Shown here one piece after another: positions 6,480 through 13,397 of a DNA stretch of 13,459 nucleotides (position 1 is the first letter of the stretch; each line of letters opens with the position of its first letter). The translations under genes and the position numbers were made by a program. The notes below the pieces were generated by a model. The model saw nothing but the letters and a program-made list of their open reading frames with translations, was not told the DNA's origin and did no database searches. The stretch is from Fusobacterium sp. (GTDB lineage Bacteria > Fusobacteriota > Fusobacteriia > Fusobacteriales > Fusobacteriaceae). The stretch is taken from positions 1 through 13,459 of the forward strand of contig JAHHTB010000042.1 in NCBI GenBank assembly GCA_020024855.1. Reading direction: 5' to 3'.

Positions 6480-7925
6480 CTACATTATTGGAGCCAATAA
6501 TCTACAGATTGACTCTTTTAATTTTATATAATATCCTCTCTTAGAATACTCACTTCTAAAGAGTCTATGACTAAATTTAATATCATCATTGAATATCCCT
6601 CTAAATGTTCTAGCTACATCTTTTTCATAAATATTTACATTTATTTCAAAGTTTTGATAGAAACTTCTATAATCAAAATTAGCTGTTCCTACAGTTACAA
6701 CCTCATCATCAACAACTATGAATTTACTGTGTAGGAAGCCTCTTCCATACTTGTATACCTCTACTCCTAAATCTAATAGTTCACCACTAAAATATTGATT
6801 TACCCAATAGATAAAAAAATGATCTGGCTTATCTGGAATCATTATCTTTATCTTTACTCCTGATAGAGCAGCTATTTTTAAAGCATCTAAGACAGTATCA
6901 TCTGGAACAAAATATGGTGTCTGAATATAGATATATTTTTGAGCCTTCATTATCATTTTAAGAGCATTATCCCTAATTGCTCTAAACTGATAGTTTGGTC
7001 CACTACTCACCACTTGTATATGCCCACTATGCCTTCCTTTTATCTCAATTAACTCTTTTAAAACCTCAGCATTATACTCATACTCTTTTTTATATGTGTA
7101 TTTCTCTTTCTTTACAATCCCCCAAGAGAAGAAAAATTCTTTCTCCAGTTCTATACAAGCTTCTCCAAATATTCTTAATCCTGTATCTCTCCAATATCCA
7201 AGCTTTCCTTTTCCCAGATACTCATCTCCAATATTAAATCCACTTATATACCCATATTTACTATCTATCAAACATAATTTTCTATGATCTCTATAATTAG
7301 CTCTTAGGTTTGCAATCTTAAACCAAGGAAAAATTGAAGGAAAAAATACTCCTACTTCAATTCCATTAGCCTTAAAATTCTTTAACATTTTTCTATCGTA
7401 GCCACCAGAACCATCAACTATAATCTTTATTTTTACTCCTTCTTGACTCTTTTTTAGTAATATTTCACCAATTTCATTTCCAAGTTCATCTCCTCTAAAT
7501 ATATAATATTCCATATTTATACTTAACTTTGCATTTTCCAAATCTTGTTTCATATTTGAAAAAAAATCATTTCCATCTATAAATATTTTACTTGTATTTA
7601 AAGAAGTCAACTGATTCTTAGATGAAATTTCAATATATGATATAAGTTGCTCCCATTTTACTAACTCTTTATAATGAGAAAATCCCATTACTTCTTTGCT
7701 ATACAAAAACTTCCACTTATAAAATTGATTAACCACTCTTTTTTTTCTAAAACTTAATCCAAAAAAGAGATAAGCTATAAATCCCAAATATGGAGCTAAC
7801 ACTAATAATATTATCCAAAAAAGAGTGAATACTGGATTTTTTCTTTCTAACAAAACTATAACAAATAAAAATAAAACGTTAATTAAAATAATATAATCTC
7901 TAAAAAACGGTATTAAAATTTCCAT
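6480..7925 (-). CDS. cls: Cardiolipin synthase (phospholipase D type)
   Basis: Membrane enzyme of 481 residues, the usual length for bacterial cardiolipin synthase. It joins two phosphatidylglycerols to give cardiolipin and glycerol, acting at the inner membrane. Two N-terminal membrane segments (about residues 10-28 and 32-56) match the PLDc_N region. Two HKD motifs are intact: H214-x-K216-x4-D221 (HRKLCLIDSKYGYISGFNIGDEY) and H399-x-K401-x4-D406 (HSKFIVVDDEVVTVGTANFDYRS). The conserved YFVPDD segment (338-343) and C-terminal RLLAPIM are also typical. An excellent ribosome binding site (GAGGAGGT) precedes the ATG. It is divergent from the SIR2-like operon with 133 bp between start codons, and first of a two-gene unit with the PHP hydrolase. 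Confidence 0.95.
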   Translation of the reverse strand: MEILIPFFRDYIILINVLFLFVIVLLERKNPVFTLFWIILLVLAPYLGFIAYLFFGLSFRKKRVVNQFYKWKFLYSKEVMGFSHYKELVKWEQLISYIEISSKNQLTSLNTSKIFIDGNDFFSNMKQDLENAKLSINMEYYIFRGDELGNEIGEILLKKSQEGVKIKIIVDGSGGYDRKMLKNFKANGIEVGVFFPSIFPWFKIANLRANYRDHRKLCLIDSKYGYISGFNIGDEYLGKGKLGYWRDTGLRIFGEACIELEKEFFFSWGIVKKEKYTYKKEYEYNAEVLKELIEIKGRHSGHIQVVSSGPNYQFRAIRDNALKMIMKAQKYIYIQTPYFVPDDTVLDALKIAALSGVKIKIMIPDKPDHFFIYWVNQYFSGELLDLGVEVYKYGRGFLHSKFIVVDDEVVTVGTANFDYRSFYQNFEINVNIYEKDVARTFRGIFNDDIKFSHRLFRSEYSKRGYYIKLKESICRLLAPIM

Positions 7926-7990
7926 ATTTTTACCTCCTCAATAGATTGTAACACTTTTTTATTAAAAAATCTTTTTTTTTTAATTTTTTG

Positions 7991-8019
7991 TTGTTTATTT
8001 GCTAATTATAAGTTATACT
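7991..8019 (+). promoter_or_regulatory. Promoter of the SIR2-like / RelA-like operon
   Basis: TTGTTT (7991-7996), a 17-bp spacer and TATACT (8014-8019) make a near-consensus housekeeping promoter. Transcription would begin near 8026, giving a leader of about 33 nt before the ATG at 8059. No internal promoter is evident before the two following genes. Confidence 0.68.
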
Positions 8020-8058
8020 AATAGTGAACTATTTTAATTTTTAAGGCAGGTGAGAACC

Positions 8059-8865
8059 ATGAAGAACTTTTTTGAAAAATTTGAAAAAAATCAAAAATTT
8101 AATCTTTTTACTGGTGATTTTTTAAATAAGTTGACTGGATATCCTTCAAAAGCTGACATCTCAGAAGCCATTTTATCAGAGTTACAGCAATCTACAAAAA
8201 AACATATTAAAGATATGAACTCTTTTTCAGATATAGTACAAGCATATTTAGATGCAGTTATAGATACAAAAAAGAATTTAGTTAAACAAATTAAAGAAAA
8301 TTTTGAACATAGATACAGTATAAATATTAATATTTATACTGATATTATTAATTCTGGTTTATTTGAAAACATTTTTACAAATAACTTTGACAATATTATT
8401 GAGACTAATTTTTGTGATTTGATTACAAAAATTACTCCTACTAATATTCAAAAAAAGAAAGAAAATACTATAGGCTACTATAAATTTTTAGGGGATATAT
8501 CTTCTCTTTCTACTTTCTTTATCTCTAGTCAAGATATTAGAAAATTAAAGACTTTGGAGTTTTATTCTGAATTTTTTAAAAGAGTTAGAGAGGAAATCAA
8601 AAATAGACCAACTATTTTTTTAGGAGTTGATTTAGAAGATTCTGATATGATGGATATACTAAGCTTTATTTTAGAACCTTTAGTAGAATTCCAATCTATA
8701 TACATGGTCACTAATACTTCTATTATCAGTAGTAAATCAGCTGATCTAATTGGAAAATATAATATTAAATTAATTACCTCTAGTACAAAAGATTTCCTAG
8801 ATTATTTTAGTGAAATCTCACAAAAAGAGAAAAAAACACTTTCTGAAAAAAAGTTTGTGTGGTAG
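8059..8865 (+). CDS. Degenerate SIR2-like domain protein (zero-frame product of a probable frameshift gene)
   Basis: A 268-residue cytoplasmic protein. By motif order I read it as SIR2-like: FTGDFLNKLTGYPS (17-30) stands where family members have an F-x-GAGxS...GYPS NAD loop. IETNFCD (114-120) corresponds to TTNYD with N117 kept. YKFLGDIS (141-148) corresponds to YKxHGD with the catalytic His replaced by L144. IFLGVDLEDSDMMDIL (186-201) corresponds to the FxGYSLxDxDI segment. The Gly-loop changes and missing His suggest it no longer hydrolyses NAD and is a binding or structural pseudoenzyme. ATG 8059 is preferred over the in-frame GTG at 8050 because AGGTGA lies 5 nt before the ATG. Near its 3' end is an A AAA AAG slip site (8847-8853); the stop is TAG 8863-8865. 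The fold assignment comes from motifs only. Confidence 0.7.
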   Translation: MKNFFEKFEKNQKFNLFTGDFLNKLTGYPSKADISEAILSELQQSTKKHIKDMNSFSDIVQAYLDAVIDTKKNLVKQIKENFEHRYSININIYTDIINSGLFENIFTNNFDNIIETNFCDLITKITPTNIQKKKENTIGYYKFLGDISSLSTFFISSQDIRKLKTLEFYSEFFKRVREEIKNRPTIFLGVDLEDSDMMDILSFILEPLVEFQSIYMVTNTSIISSKSADLIGKYNIKLITSSTKDFLDYFSEISQKEKKTLSEKKFVW

Positions 8866-8899
8866 TATCAGAGGAAGTTAATCCCAATAGTACTACCAC
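8847..8899 (+). promoter_or_regulatory. Probable programmed -1 ribosomal frameshift site
   Basis: Slippery heptamer A AAA AAG at 8847-8853, phased to the first frame as GAA AAA AAG. It is followed by a 5-nt spacer (TTTGT) and a perfect 9-bp stem, GTGGTAGTA (8859-8867) with TACTACCAC (8891-8899), around a loop of about 23 nt. The -1 frame opens right after a TGA at 8844-8846, so the two frames overlap only for 19 nt and the heptamer lies in that overlap. Slippage would give 265 + 2 + 337 = 604 residues, joined as LSEKK-VCVVVSEE. No strong Shine-Dalgarno-like stimulator is seen upstream. Confidence 0.75.
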
Positions 8900-9872
8900 T
8901 GAAAATACAGAAAAGGAAACTTCACCTCTACTAAAGTTAGACTACGATTCAATTATAAAAGAAATTGAAGAAGAGCTAGATCCTCTGAGTATCATTACTA
9001 ATACTCCTATTAAAGATGATATTCCCTATGAATCTTCTGAACCTAAAACTGTAACATTAGTGGAAGAAACTGGAATTGAAACTGGTATAGAGATTCAATA
9101 TACATCTATGAAGTTAAAAAATTTCCCGATTAAAGATAGTAATATCTCTCATTATGAAAAAGAGACTGAACAGATTAGTTTAGGAAATACCACTTTATAT
9201 ATTGGTAATACTCCACTATTAAATGTTAATTTGAGAATAGTTAGTTTCAATAAGTTTAAGATATTTGAGTTTAAGACGAGAGAGTTTAAATTAGGCTTGA
9301 GTATAAAATTAGAAAATAATGCTCTTATCAAAGAAGGAGACTTCTTTAGGTATGAAATCTTTAGCAAGTTAAAAAACTCTAGATTGAATGCTGTTGCTGA
9401 TCTTATTAGAAGAGTTTTTTCAGGTGAAAGATTATCTTTCCATGTAAAAGATCTGTATGGAAATATCATTTTTGAAAATCCTATACAATCTCATAAATTT
9501 GGTATGATATTAAAATCTATCACTCAATATGAGAGTATTGAGTCTATTATCTCACCATCTAAGGTCAAAGCTTTCTCTGATACCTCTATGGACTTTTATA
9601 CTCTACATCTTTTATATTCTTATTTAGAGAATAAAACAGTTCTAAACAGCTGGCTAAATTTTAGGATTGAAAATAAAATGGAAATAAAAGAGGGAGACAA
9701 TCTAGTTTTTATCAAAAAACATCCTCTTGATTTTAGAGGAATTAATTATTCCCTTCAAGAGAAAATAATTGTAAAGAATCAAGTTTCTCTAAAAGAGATT
9801 AATGAAAAATCTAACTTAATTGTTGGATATAGAAAATTAGTTGAAATTCAACTTGAAAAGGTTGAAAAATAG
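8859..9872 (+). CDS. Unrecognised protein or C-terminal half of a -1 frameshift fusion
   Basis: Open frame of up to 337 codons in the -1 frame relative to the SIR2-like gene. I do not recognise the family. Residues 1-80 (counted from GTG 8859) are acidic and Thr/Ser-rich, likely a flexible linker. Residues about 80-337 alternate hydrophobic and charged residues, with several predicted beta-strands (NTTLYIGNTPLLNVNLRIV, FKLGLSIKLE, RLSFHVKD, IIVKNQVSL) and a central helical stretch (NAVADLIRRVF). No catalytic motif or membrane segment is visible. A GTG at 8859 overlaps the upstream stop but has no ribosome binding site, and the next in-frame ATG is about 250 nt inside. Expression by -1 frameshifting from the upstream gene is therefore the best explanation; coupled re-initiation at GTG is the alternative. 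It is followed 21 bp later by the RelA-like gene. Confidence 0.72.
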   Translation: MVVSEEVNPNSTTTENTEKETSPLLKLDYDSIIKEIEEELDPLSIITNTPIKDDIPYESSEPKTVTLVEETGIETGIEIQYTSMKLKNFPIKDSNISHYEKETEQISLGNTTLYIGNTPLLNVNLRIVSFNKFKIFEFKTREFKLGLSIKLENNALIKEGDFFRYEIFSKLKNSRLNAVADLIRRVFSGERLSFHVKDLYGNIIFENPIQSHKFGMILKSITQYESIESIISPSKVKAFSDTSMDFYTLHLLYSYLENKTVLNSWLNFRIENKMEIKEGDNLVFIKKHPLDFRGINYSLQEKIIVKNQVSLKEINEKSNLIVGYRKLVEIQLEKVEK

Positions 9873-9893
9873 TTTTAAATTAAGGAGTAAAAT

Positions 9894-10676
9894 GTGTTTA
9901 ATATGCTTGATAAAGATCAATTTTTTAAAGAATTTTCAATAGATGAGGAGTATTTTATATCTACTGGTCTTGTTTGGGAGGAGTTAAATAAAATCTATGA
10001 TAACTATGTTAAATTAGTTCCTCAGTTGGAGAAAGAAGCTGAGTATATCGTATCTAAATTAATTGATATTCCCAGTGTACACTCAGTTAGAAGAAGAGTT
10101 AAAAAACCTAAACATCTAATTGAAAAAATTATTAGAAAAGGAAAAAAATATGTTGATAGAGGTATCTCTGTTGATACCTATAAAGAGATTGTTACCGATC
10201 TTATTGGAATTAGAGTATTACATCTTTTTAAAGATGATTGGAAAAATATACACCATGAGATACTTGGACTTTGGGAGATTAGGGAAACTCCTCAAATTAA
10301 TATCAGAAGGGGAGATTACAATGTGATTCAGTTACAAGAAAGTATCTCTGAAATGAACTGTGAGATAATAGTTAGAGATCATGGATATCGTTCTGTGCAC
10401 TATCTTATTGGAATTCCTGTGACTAAGAAAGATGAAATTCTTGTTGAAATACAAGTTAGAACTGTTTTTGAAGAAGCTTGGAGTGAGATAGATCATTTGA
10501 TGAGATATCCTTATGATGTTAACAATCCTATTATAACTGAATATCTAGCTATTTTTAATAGAATAGTTGGAAGTGCTGATGAGATGGGAACATTTATTAA
10601 AAATATGAAATCTCAATTTACATTAAAACCTGAAGAGGAAATGGATAAAAGAGAATTAGATACTAAATTTAAATAA
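9894..10676 (+). CDS. RelA/SpoT-domain (p)ppGpp synthetase, single-domain
   Basis: A 260-residue protein with only the nucleotidyltransferase synthetase domain of RelA/SpoT homologues; HD hydrolase, TGS and ACT domains are absent. It should transfer pyrophosphate from ATP to GTP or GDP to make (p)ppGpp. Synthetase motifs are intact: VHSVRRRVKKPKHLIEKIIRK (62-82), D102 to R107 (TDLIGIR), H163-G-Y-R-S-V-H169, E185-I-Q-V-R-T190, and W196-x-E-x2-H201 with Y205. The N-terminal region (SIDEEYFISTGLVWEELNKIY) matches a subgroup longer than RelQ/RelP-type small synthetases. The start is GTG 9894, 6 nt after AGGAG; the later ATG at 9903 is too far from that site. It is the last gene of the SIR2-like operon and ends at a strong terminator. 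Whether it is a housekeeping synthetase or a toxic one cannot be told from sequence. Confidence 0.9.
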   Translation: MFNMLDKDQFFKEFSIDEEYFISTGLVWEELNKIYDNYVKLVPQLEKEAEYIVSKLIDIPSVHSVRRRVKKPKHLIEKIIRKGKKYVDRGISVDTYKEIVTDLIGIRVLHLFKDDWKNIHHEILGLWEIRETPQINIRRGDYNVIQLQESISEMNCEIIVRDHGYRSVHYLIGIPVTKKDEILVEIQVRTVFEEAWSEIDHLMRYPYDVNNPIITEYLAIFNRIVGSADEMGTFIKNMKSQFTLKPEEEMDKRELDTKFK

Positions 10677-10682
10677 AACTAT

Positions 10683-10720
10683 AAAAAGATTGAGGAGTTT
10701 AATTCTCCTCAGTCTTTTTA
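10683..10720. terminator. Bidirectional terminator between the RelA-like and MATE genes
   Basis: A 15-bp stem with one G-T wobble (10683-10697 with 10705-10719) and a 7-nt loop, GC-rich core GAGGAG/CTCCTC, A-tract on one side and T-tract on the other. It serves the converging genes on both strands. The TAA stop of the MATE gene (10718-10720) overlaps its base. Confidence 0.92.
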
Positions 10721-12028
10721 TAACATTCCTCTTTTTTGTAAAATTATTGTAGTTAAATAGGTTAACAAATCAGATGCAGGTAAGGCTAACCATACTCCTC
10801 TCTCCCCAAATATTTTAGGTAAAATAAATAAAGTAATGGCTACATACACTGTACTCCTTAATATGGATAACAAATTTGCTGAATTAGCTTTTCCTTTTGA
10901 TTGTAAATAAGCTATATTTATGAAATTAGCTCCCATAAATATAATAGCACTTGTATATAGTATCATTCCCTCTGATGCTTTCTCTCTTAAAATAATATCA
11001 TTATTAAACAATACAATTAAATTTCTACTAAAAAATACTACCCAGATCAATATAATTGTTGAAATTACAAAAGACACTCTATGTCCCAAGTTATATATAC
11101 CCTTCACTCTATCAGTTAATTTAGCACCATAGTTATAACTTACAATTGGCTGTATCCCTTGTCCCAATCCAGAAAATAACATTCTAAAAATATAGAATAT
11201 ATAACCTACAACACAGAAGGCTGAAACCCCCAATTCTCCACTATATTTCATAAATGATAGATTAAAAAGTATTGTTATCAGAGCTACTGCAAACTCCATA
11301 ATAAAAGAGGGAAAACCGATCATCAACATTTTATACAAAATATTTAATTTCAATTTCATAAATCTATATTTAAAATGACAACCAAATCTGAAAAAATATT
11401 TTATTAAAAACAGCATTGAAAATAATTGTCCAATAGCAGTTGCTAAAGCCCCACCAAACATTCCCCATTTAAATACCATTATAAATAACCAGTCTAAAAA
11501 TATATTTGTAACAGCTCCAATTACCATCGCTATAAATGCATATGTTGGTGATTTATCATTTCTAACAACAGCATTTAGACTATTTGCTAACATTAAAAAA
11601 CCTACTCCAACAGTACAAGGATAAAGATAGGCTTTTACCATTGGTAATAATTGCTCACTAGAACCCATTAAATATAATAACTTTTCATTAAAAATTACAA
11701 CCATCAATACTATAAAAATATAACTTATTATATTTAAAGTTACTATGTAAGAAAAACACCTATTTTGAATTTTTTTATTTTTAGGATAGAGAGATATCAG
11801 AGTTGATCCCCCTACCCCAAACATCAAACTTAAACCTGCTCCAAAATTTATTATTGGGTATCCTATATTTATAGCAGCTAGTCCGTCTGCTCCAACCCCT
11901 TGTCCTATAAAAACTCCATCAATTATGGCATAAAAGGCTGTAACTAACATTCCTGTTACAGCAGGAATAGAAAAATTTAAAAATAATTTTCCTATTGAAT
12001 CCTTTCCTAAGCTAATTGATTTTGACAT
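10718..12028 (-). CDS. MATE-family multidrug efflux transporter
   Basis: An inner-membrane antiporter of 436 residues, close to the usual MATE length, with about twelve hydrophobic segments. Characteristic features are the N-terminal LFLNFSIPAVTGMLVTAFYAIIDGVFIGQGVGADGLAAINIGYPI, the GVGGSTLISL loop, NAVVRNDKSPTYAF, and the second-half counterpart GLGQGIQPIVSYNYGAK. Family members exchange cationic drugs or metabolites for Na+ or H+; the substrate here is unknown. The start is the ATG at 12026-12028 with GAGGAGG just upstream. An upstream-extended frame beginning with TTG near 12064 lies in a hairpin and is rejected. The gene follows the META-domain lipoprotein, with a terminator-like hairpin only about 23 nt before its start, so it depends on read-through or an unseen promoter. 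Confidence 0.93.
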   Translation of the reverse strand: MSKSISLGKDSIGKLFLNFSIPAVTGMLVTAFYAIIDGVFIGQGVGADGLAAINIGYPIINFGAGLSLMFGVGGSTLISLYPKNKKIQNRCFSYIVTLNIISYIFIVLMVVIFNEKLLYLMGSSEQLLPMVKAYLYPCTVGVGFLMLANSLNAVVRNDKSPTYAFIAMVIGAVTNIFLDWLFIMVFKWGMFGGALATAIGQLFSMLFLIKYFFRFGCHFKYRFMKLKLNILYKMLMIGFPSFIMEFAVALITILFNLSFMKYSGELGVSAFCVVGYIFYIFRMLFSGLGQGIQPIVSYNYGAKLTDRVKGIYNLGHRVSFVISTIILIWVVFFSRNLIVLFNNDIILREKASEGMILYTSAIIFMGANFINIAYLQSKGKANSANLLSILRSTVYVAITLFILPKIFGERGVWLALPASDLLTYLTTIILQKRGML

Positions 12029-12042
12029 AGTTCCTCCTCTTT

Positions 12043-12076
12043 TAAAGCAAAGACTGACTCCCAAAAGAGTCAGTCT
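12043..12076 (-). terminator. Hairpin between the META lipoprotein and MATE genes
   Basis: AGACTGACTC (12051-12060) pairs perfectly with GAGTCAGTCT (12067-12076) around a 6-nt loop. On the minus strand TTTGCTTT follows, a broken U-tract. It lies 17 nt after the lipoprotein stop and just ahead of the MATE ribosome binding site, so it could terminate or attenuate transcription. Confidence 0.7.
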
Positions 12077-12093
12077 AATCTCTTAACTAACTA

Positions 12094-12522
12094 TTATTTT
12101 TTTATAAATTTTAATGGTTTTTCAGTTCCAAATAATAGAATACTATTATTTTCTATTAAAATTTTATTTACATTTGCTAATTTTTTTAAATACTCCATTT
12201 CTCTTTCCATCTTAGCTGGTTCTCCTGCCATCATAGTAGATGCAATATTATCTATAATGATCTTATCTCCCTCTATTTCTACAACACCAAAATATCTATT
12301 AACGCCTGAAAAACCGTATATTTTTCCACTATTAAATACTACTGTAATATCTGATCCTTCTAATGTATATTCCACTCCTTTTATAGAGTTCATATCTAAT
12401 ATAGTTTGGGCAGTTTTACTCATTGTACTTACTTTGTCAGCTGTTTCGCTTGTTTTATCCAATGCTGTACATCCACTTAATAAAGCTCCTACTAGTGCTA
12501 TTAGCAACAGTGATTTTCTCAT
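12094..12522 (-). CDS. META/HslJ-domain lipoprotein
   Basis: A 142-residue predicted lipoprotein. Signal peptide MRKSLLLIALVGALLSGC with lipobox LSGC gives lipidated Cys18. A Ser/Thr/Lys linker (20-45) is followed by a META domain (DUF306, the HslJ fold) at about 48-140, recognised from FNSGKIYGFSGVNRYFG (63-79), the IASTMMAG segment (93-100), a helix with EMEYLKKLANV, and the last strands ILLFGTEKPLKFIKK. The usual Cys in the 'GCN' and 'TxMAC' positions is replaced (GVN, MMAG), so the common cysteine pair is absent. HslJ homologues are linked to heat shock and novobiocin resistance in E. coli; function here is unknown. The ribosome binding site AAGGAGAGGG and a good promoter lie just upstream, so it is transcribed independently of the PHP gene. 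Confidence 0.86.
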   Translation of the reverse strand: MRKSLLLIALVGALLSGCTALDKTSETADKVSTMSKTAQTILDMNSIKGVEYTLEGSDITVVFNSGKIYGFSGVNRYFGVVEIEGDKIIIDNIASTMMAGEPAKMEREMEYLKKLANVNKILIENNSILLFGTEKPLKFIKK

Positions 12523-12560
12523 TTATACCCTCTCCTTTTCTAATTTTATACTGTTTAATA

Positions 12561-12589
12561 ATTGTAACATATATAAAAAAATATATCAA
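12561..12589 (-). promoter_or_regulatory. Promoter of the META-domain lipoprotein
   Basis: On the minus strand TTGATA (12584-12589) and TACAAT (12561-12566) are separated by 17 bp, each matching consensus at five of six bases. It begins right after the stop codon of the upstream PHP gene and gives a leader of about 30 nt. Confidence 0.75.
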
Positions 12590-12590
12590 T

Positions 12591-13397
12591 TTATTTTATT
12601 CTTTTGAAAATAGGTTTCATCTTATCAAATCCACAAATATAACTTACTCCAATATCTTTTAAAAATTCATATACAATATCAAAGTCCAAAGTTAGATACT
12701 CTTTAATATGTGAATCAGAACCTATAGTTATGATCTCTCCACCCAATTCGAAATATCTTTTTACTATATCAGTACACGGATAAAATCTGTCCTCTTTATA
12801 TCTATAACCTGATGTATTGATCTCTATACCCTTTCCTTTATGAATTAGTGTTCTCAATATCTCATCAATTATATCTTTGTGCATATGATAATCCATACCC
12901 CTATATTCTGTTCCACCATATCTAGTTACAAAATCCATATGTCCATATACAGAAAACTGTTCATATTTTTTTACATTATCTAAAACTGTTTCAAAATAAA
13001 ATCTCTGTAACTCCTCTTTATTTCTTGTTTTTTGAAGTTCTCCCCAAGCTAAATCACATCTATTGATAGCATGTGTTGAAGCTATTACAAAGTCAAATGG
13101 ATATTTTTTTACCTGTTCCTCCAAATACTCTCTTGTATGAGGTTGTACTCCTACCTCTACACCCAATTTTATATCTAGTTTCCCTCTATACTCATCTTTA
13201 TACTCCAATACCGTTTTAGTATATTTATCTAAATTTAAAATCCACTTCTCTGTCATTCCTTCAATATCATATTCTAAATGATCAGTTATTGCAATCTCAT
13301 CTAAACCTAAAGAGATTGCTTTTTCAAAAATCTCTCTCATATTCTGATTAGAATCCCCTGAAAACTCACTATGAATATGATAATCATTTATAAACAT
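12591..13397 (-). CDS. Histidinol-phosphatase family PHP hydrolase (HisJ-like)
   Basis: A 268-residue PHP-superfamily phosphatase of the HisJ/HisK type, normal length for the family. Metal ligands in order: H7-I-H9 (DYHIHSEFSGD), T38-D39-H40, E81 (KLGVEVG), H109 (ASTHA), H153 (YGHMDFVTRYG) and D228/H230 (GSDSH). HisJ-type enzymes remove phosphate from L-histidinol phosphate in histidine synthesis. No other histidine gene is visible here, so a different phosphomonoester substrate is possible. The start is ATG 13395-13397, preceded by GAGGTGA at about 5 nt. The 15 extra upstream codons of the open frame have no ribosome binding site. The promoter probably lies between here and the window edge but is not clear. 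Confidence 0.9.
   Translation of the reverse strand: MFINDYHIHSEFSGDSNQNMREIFEKAISLGLDEIAITDHLEYDIEGMTEKWILNLDKYTKTVLEYKDEYRGKLDIKLGVEVGVQPHTREYLEEQVKKYPFDFVIASTHAINRCDLAWGELQKTRNKEELQRFYFETVLDNVKKYEQFSVYGHMDFVTRYGGTEYRGMDYHMHKDIIDEILRTLIHKGKGIEINTSGYRYKEDRFYPCTDIVKRYFELGGEIITIGSDSHIKEYLTLDFDIVYEFLKDIGVSYICGFDKMKPIFKRIK

Noticed and set aside
7939..7950. TACAAT on the minus strand as a -10 box for cardiolipin synthase
   Set aside because: The start of transcription would fall within the ribosome binding site and no -35 box is present.
9152..9469. Minus-strand frame of 105 codons opposite the unknown frameshift partner
   Set aside because: No ribosome binding site or recognisable domain was seen, and it lies wholly antisense to a longer frame with normal codon use.
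12029..12064. Twelve extra upstream codons of the MATE frame
   Set aside because: They begin with TTG in the hairpin, have no ribosome binding site and include the real one as coding sequence.
12257..12662. Plus-strand frames over the META lipoprotein and its promoter
   Set aside because: They are antisense to a confident lipoprotein gene and look like low-complexity hydrophobic shadows.
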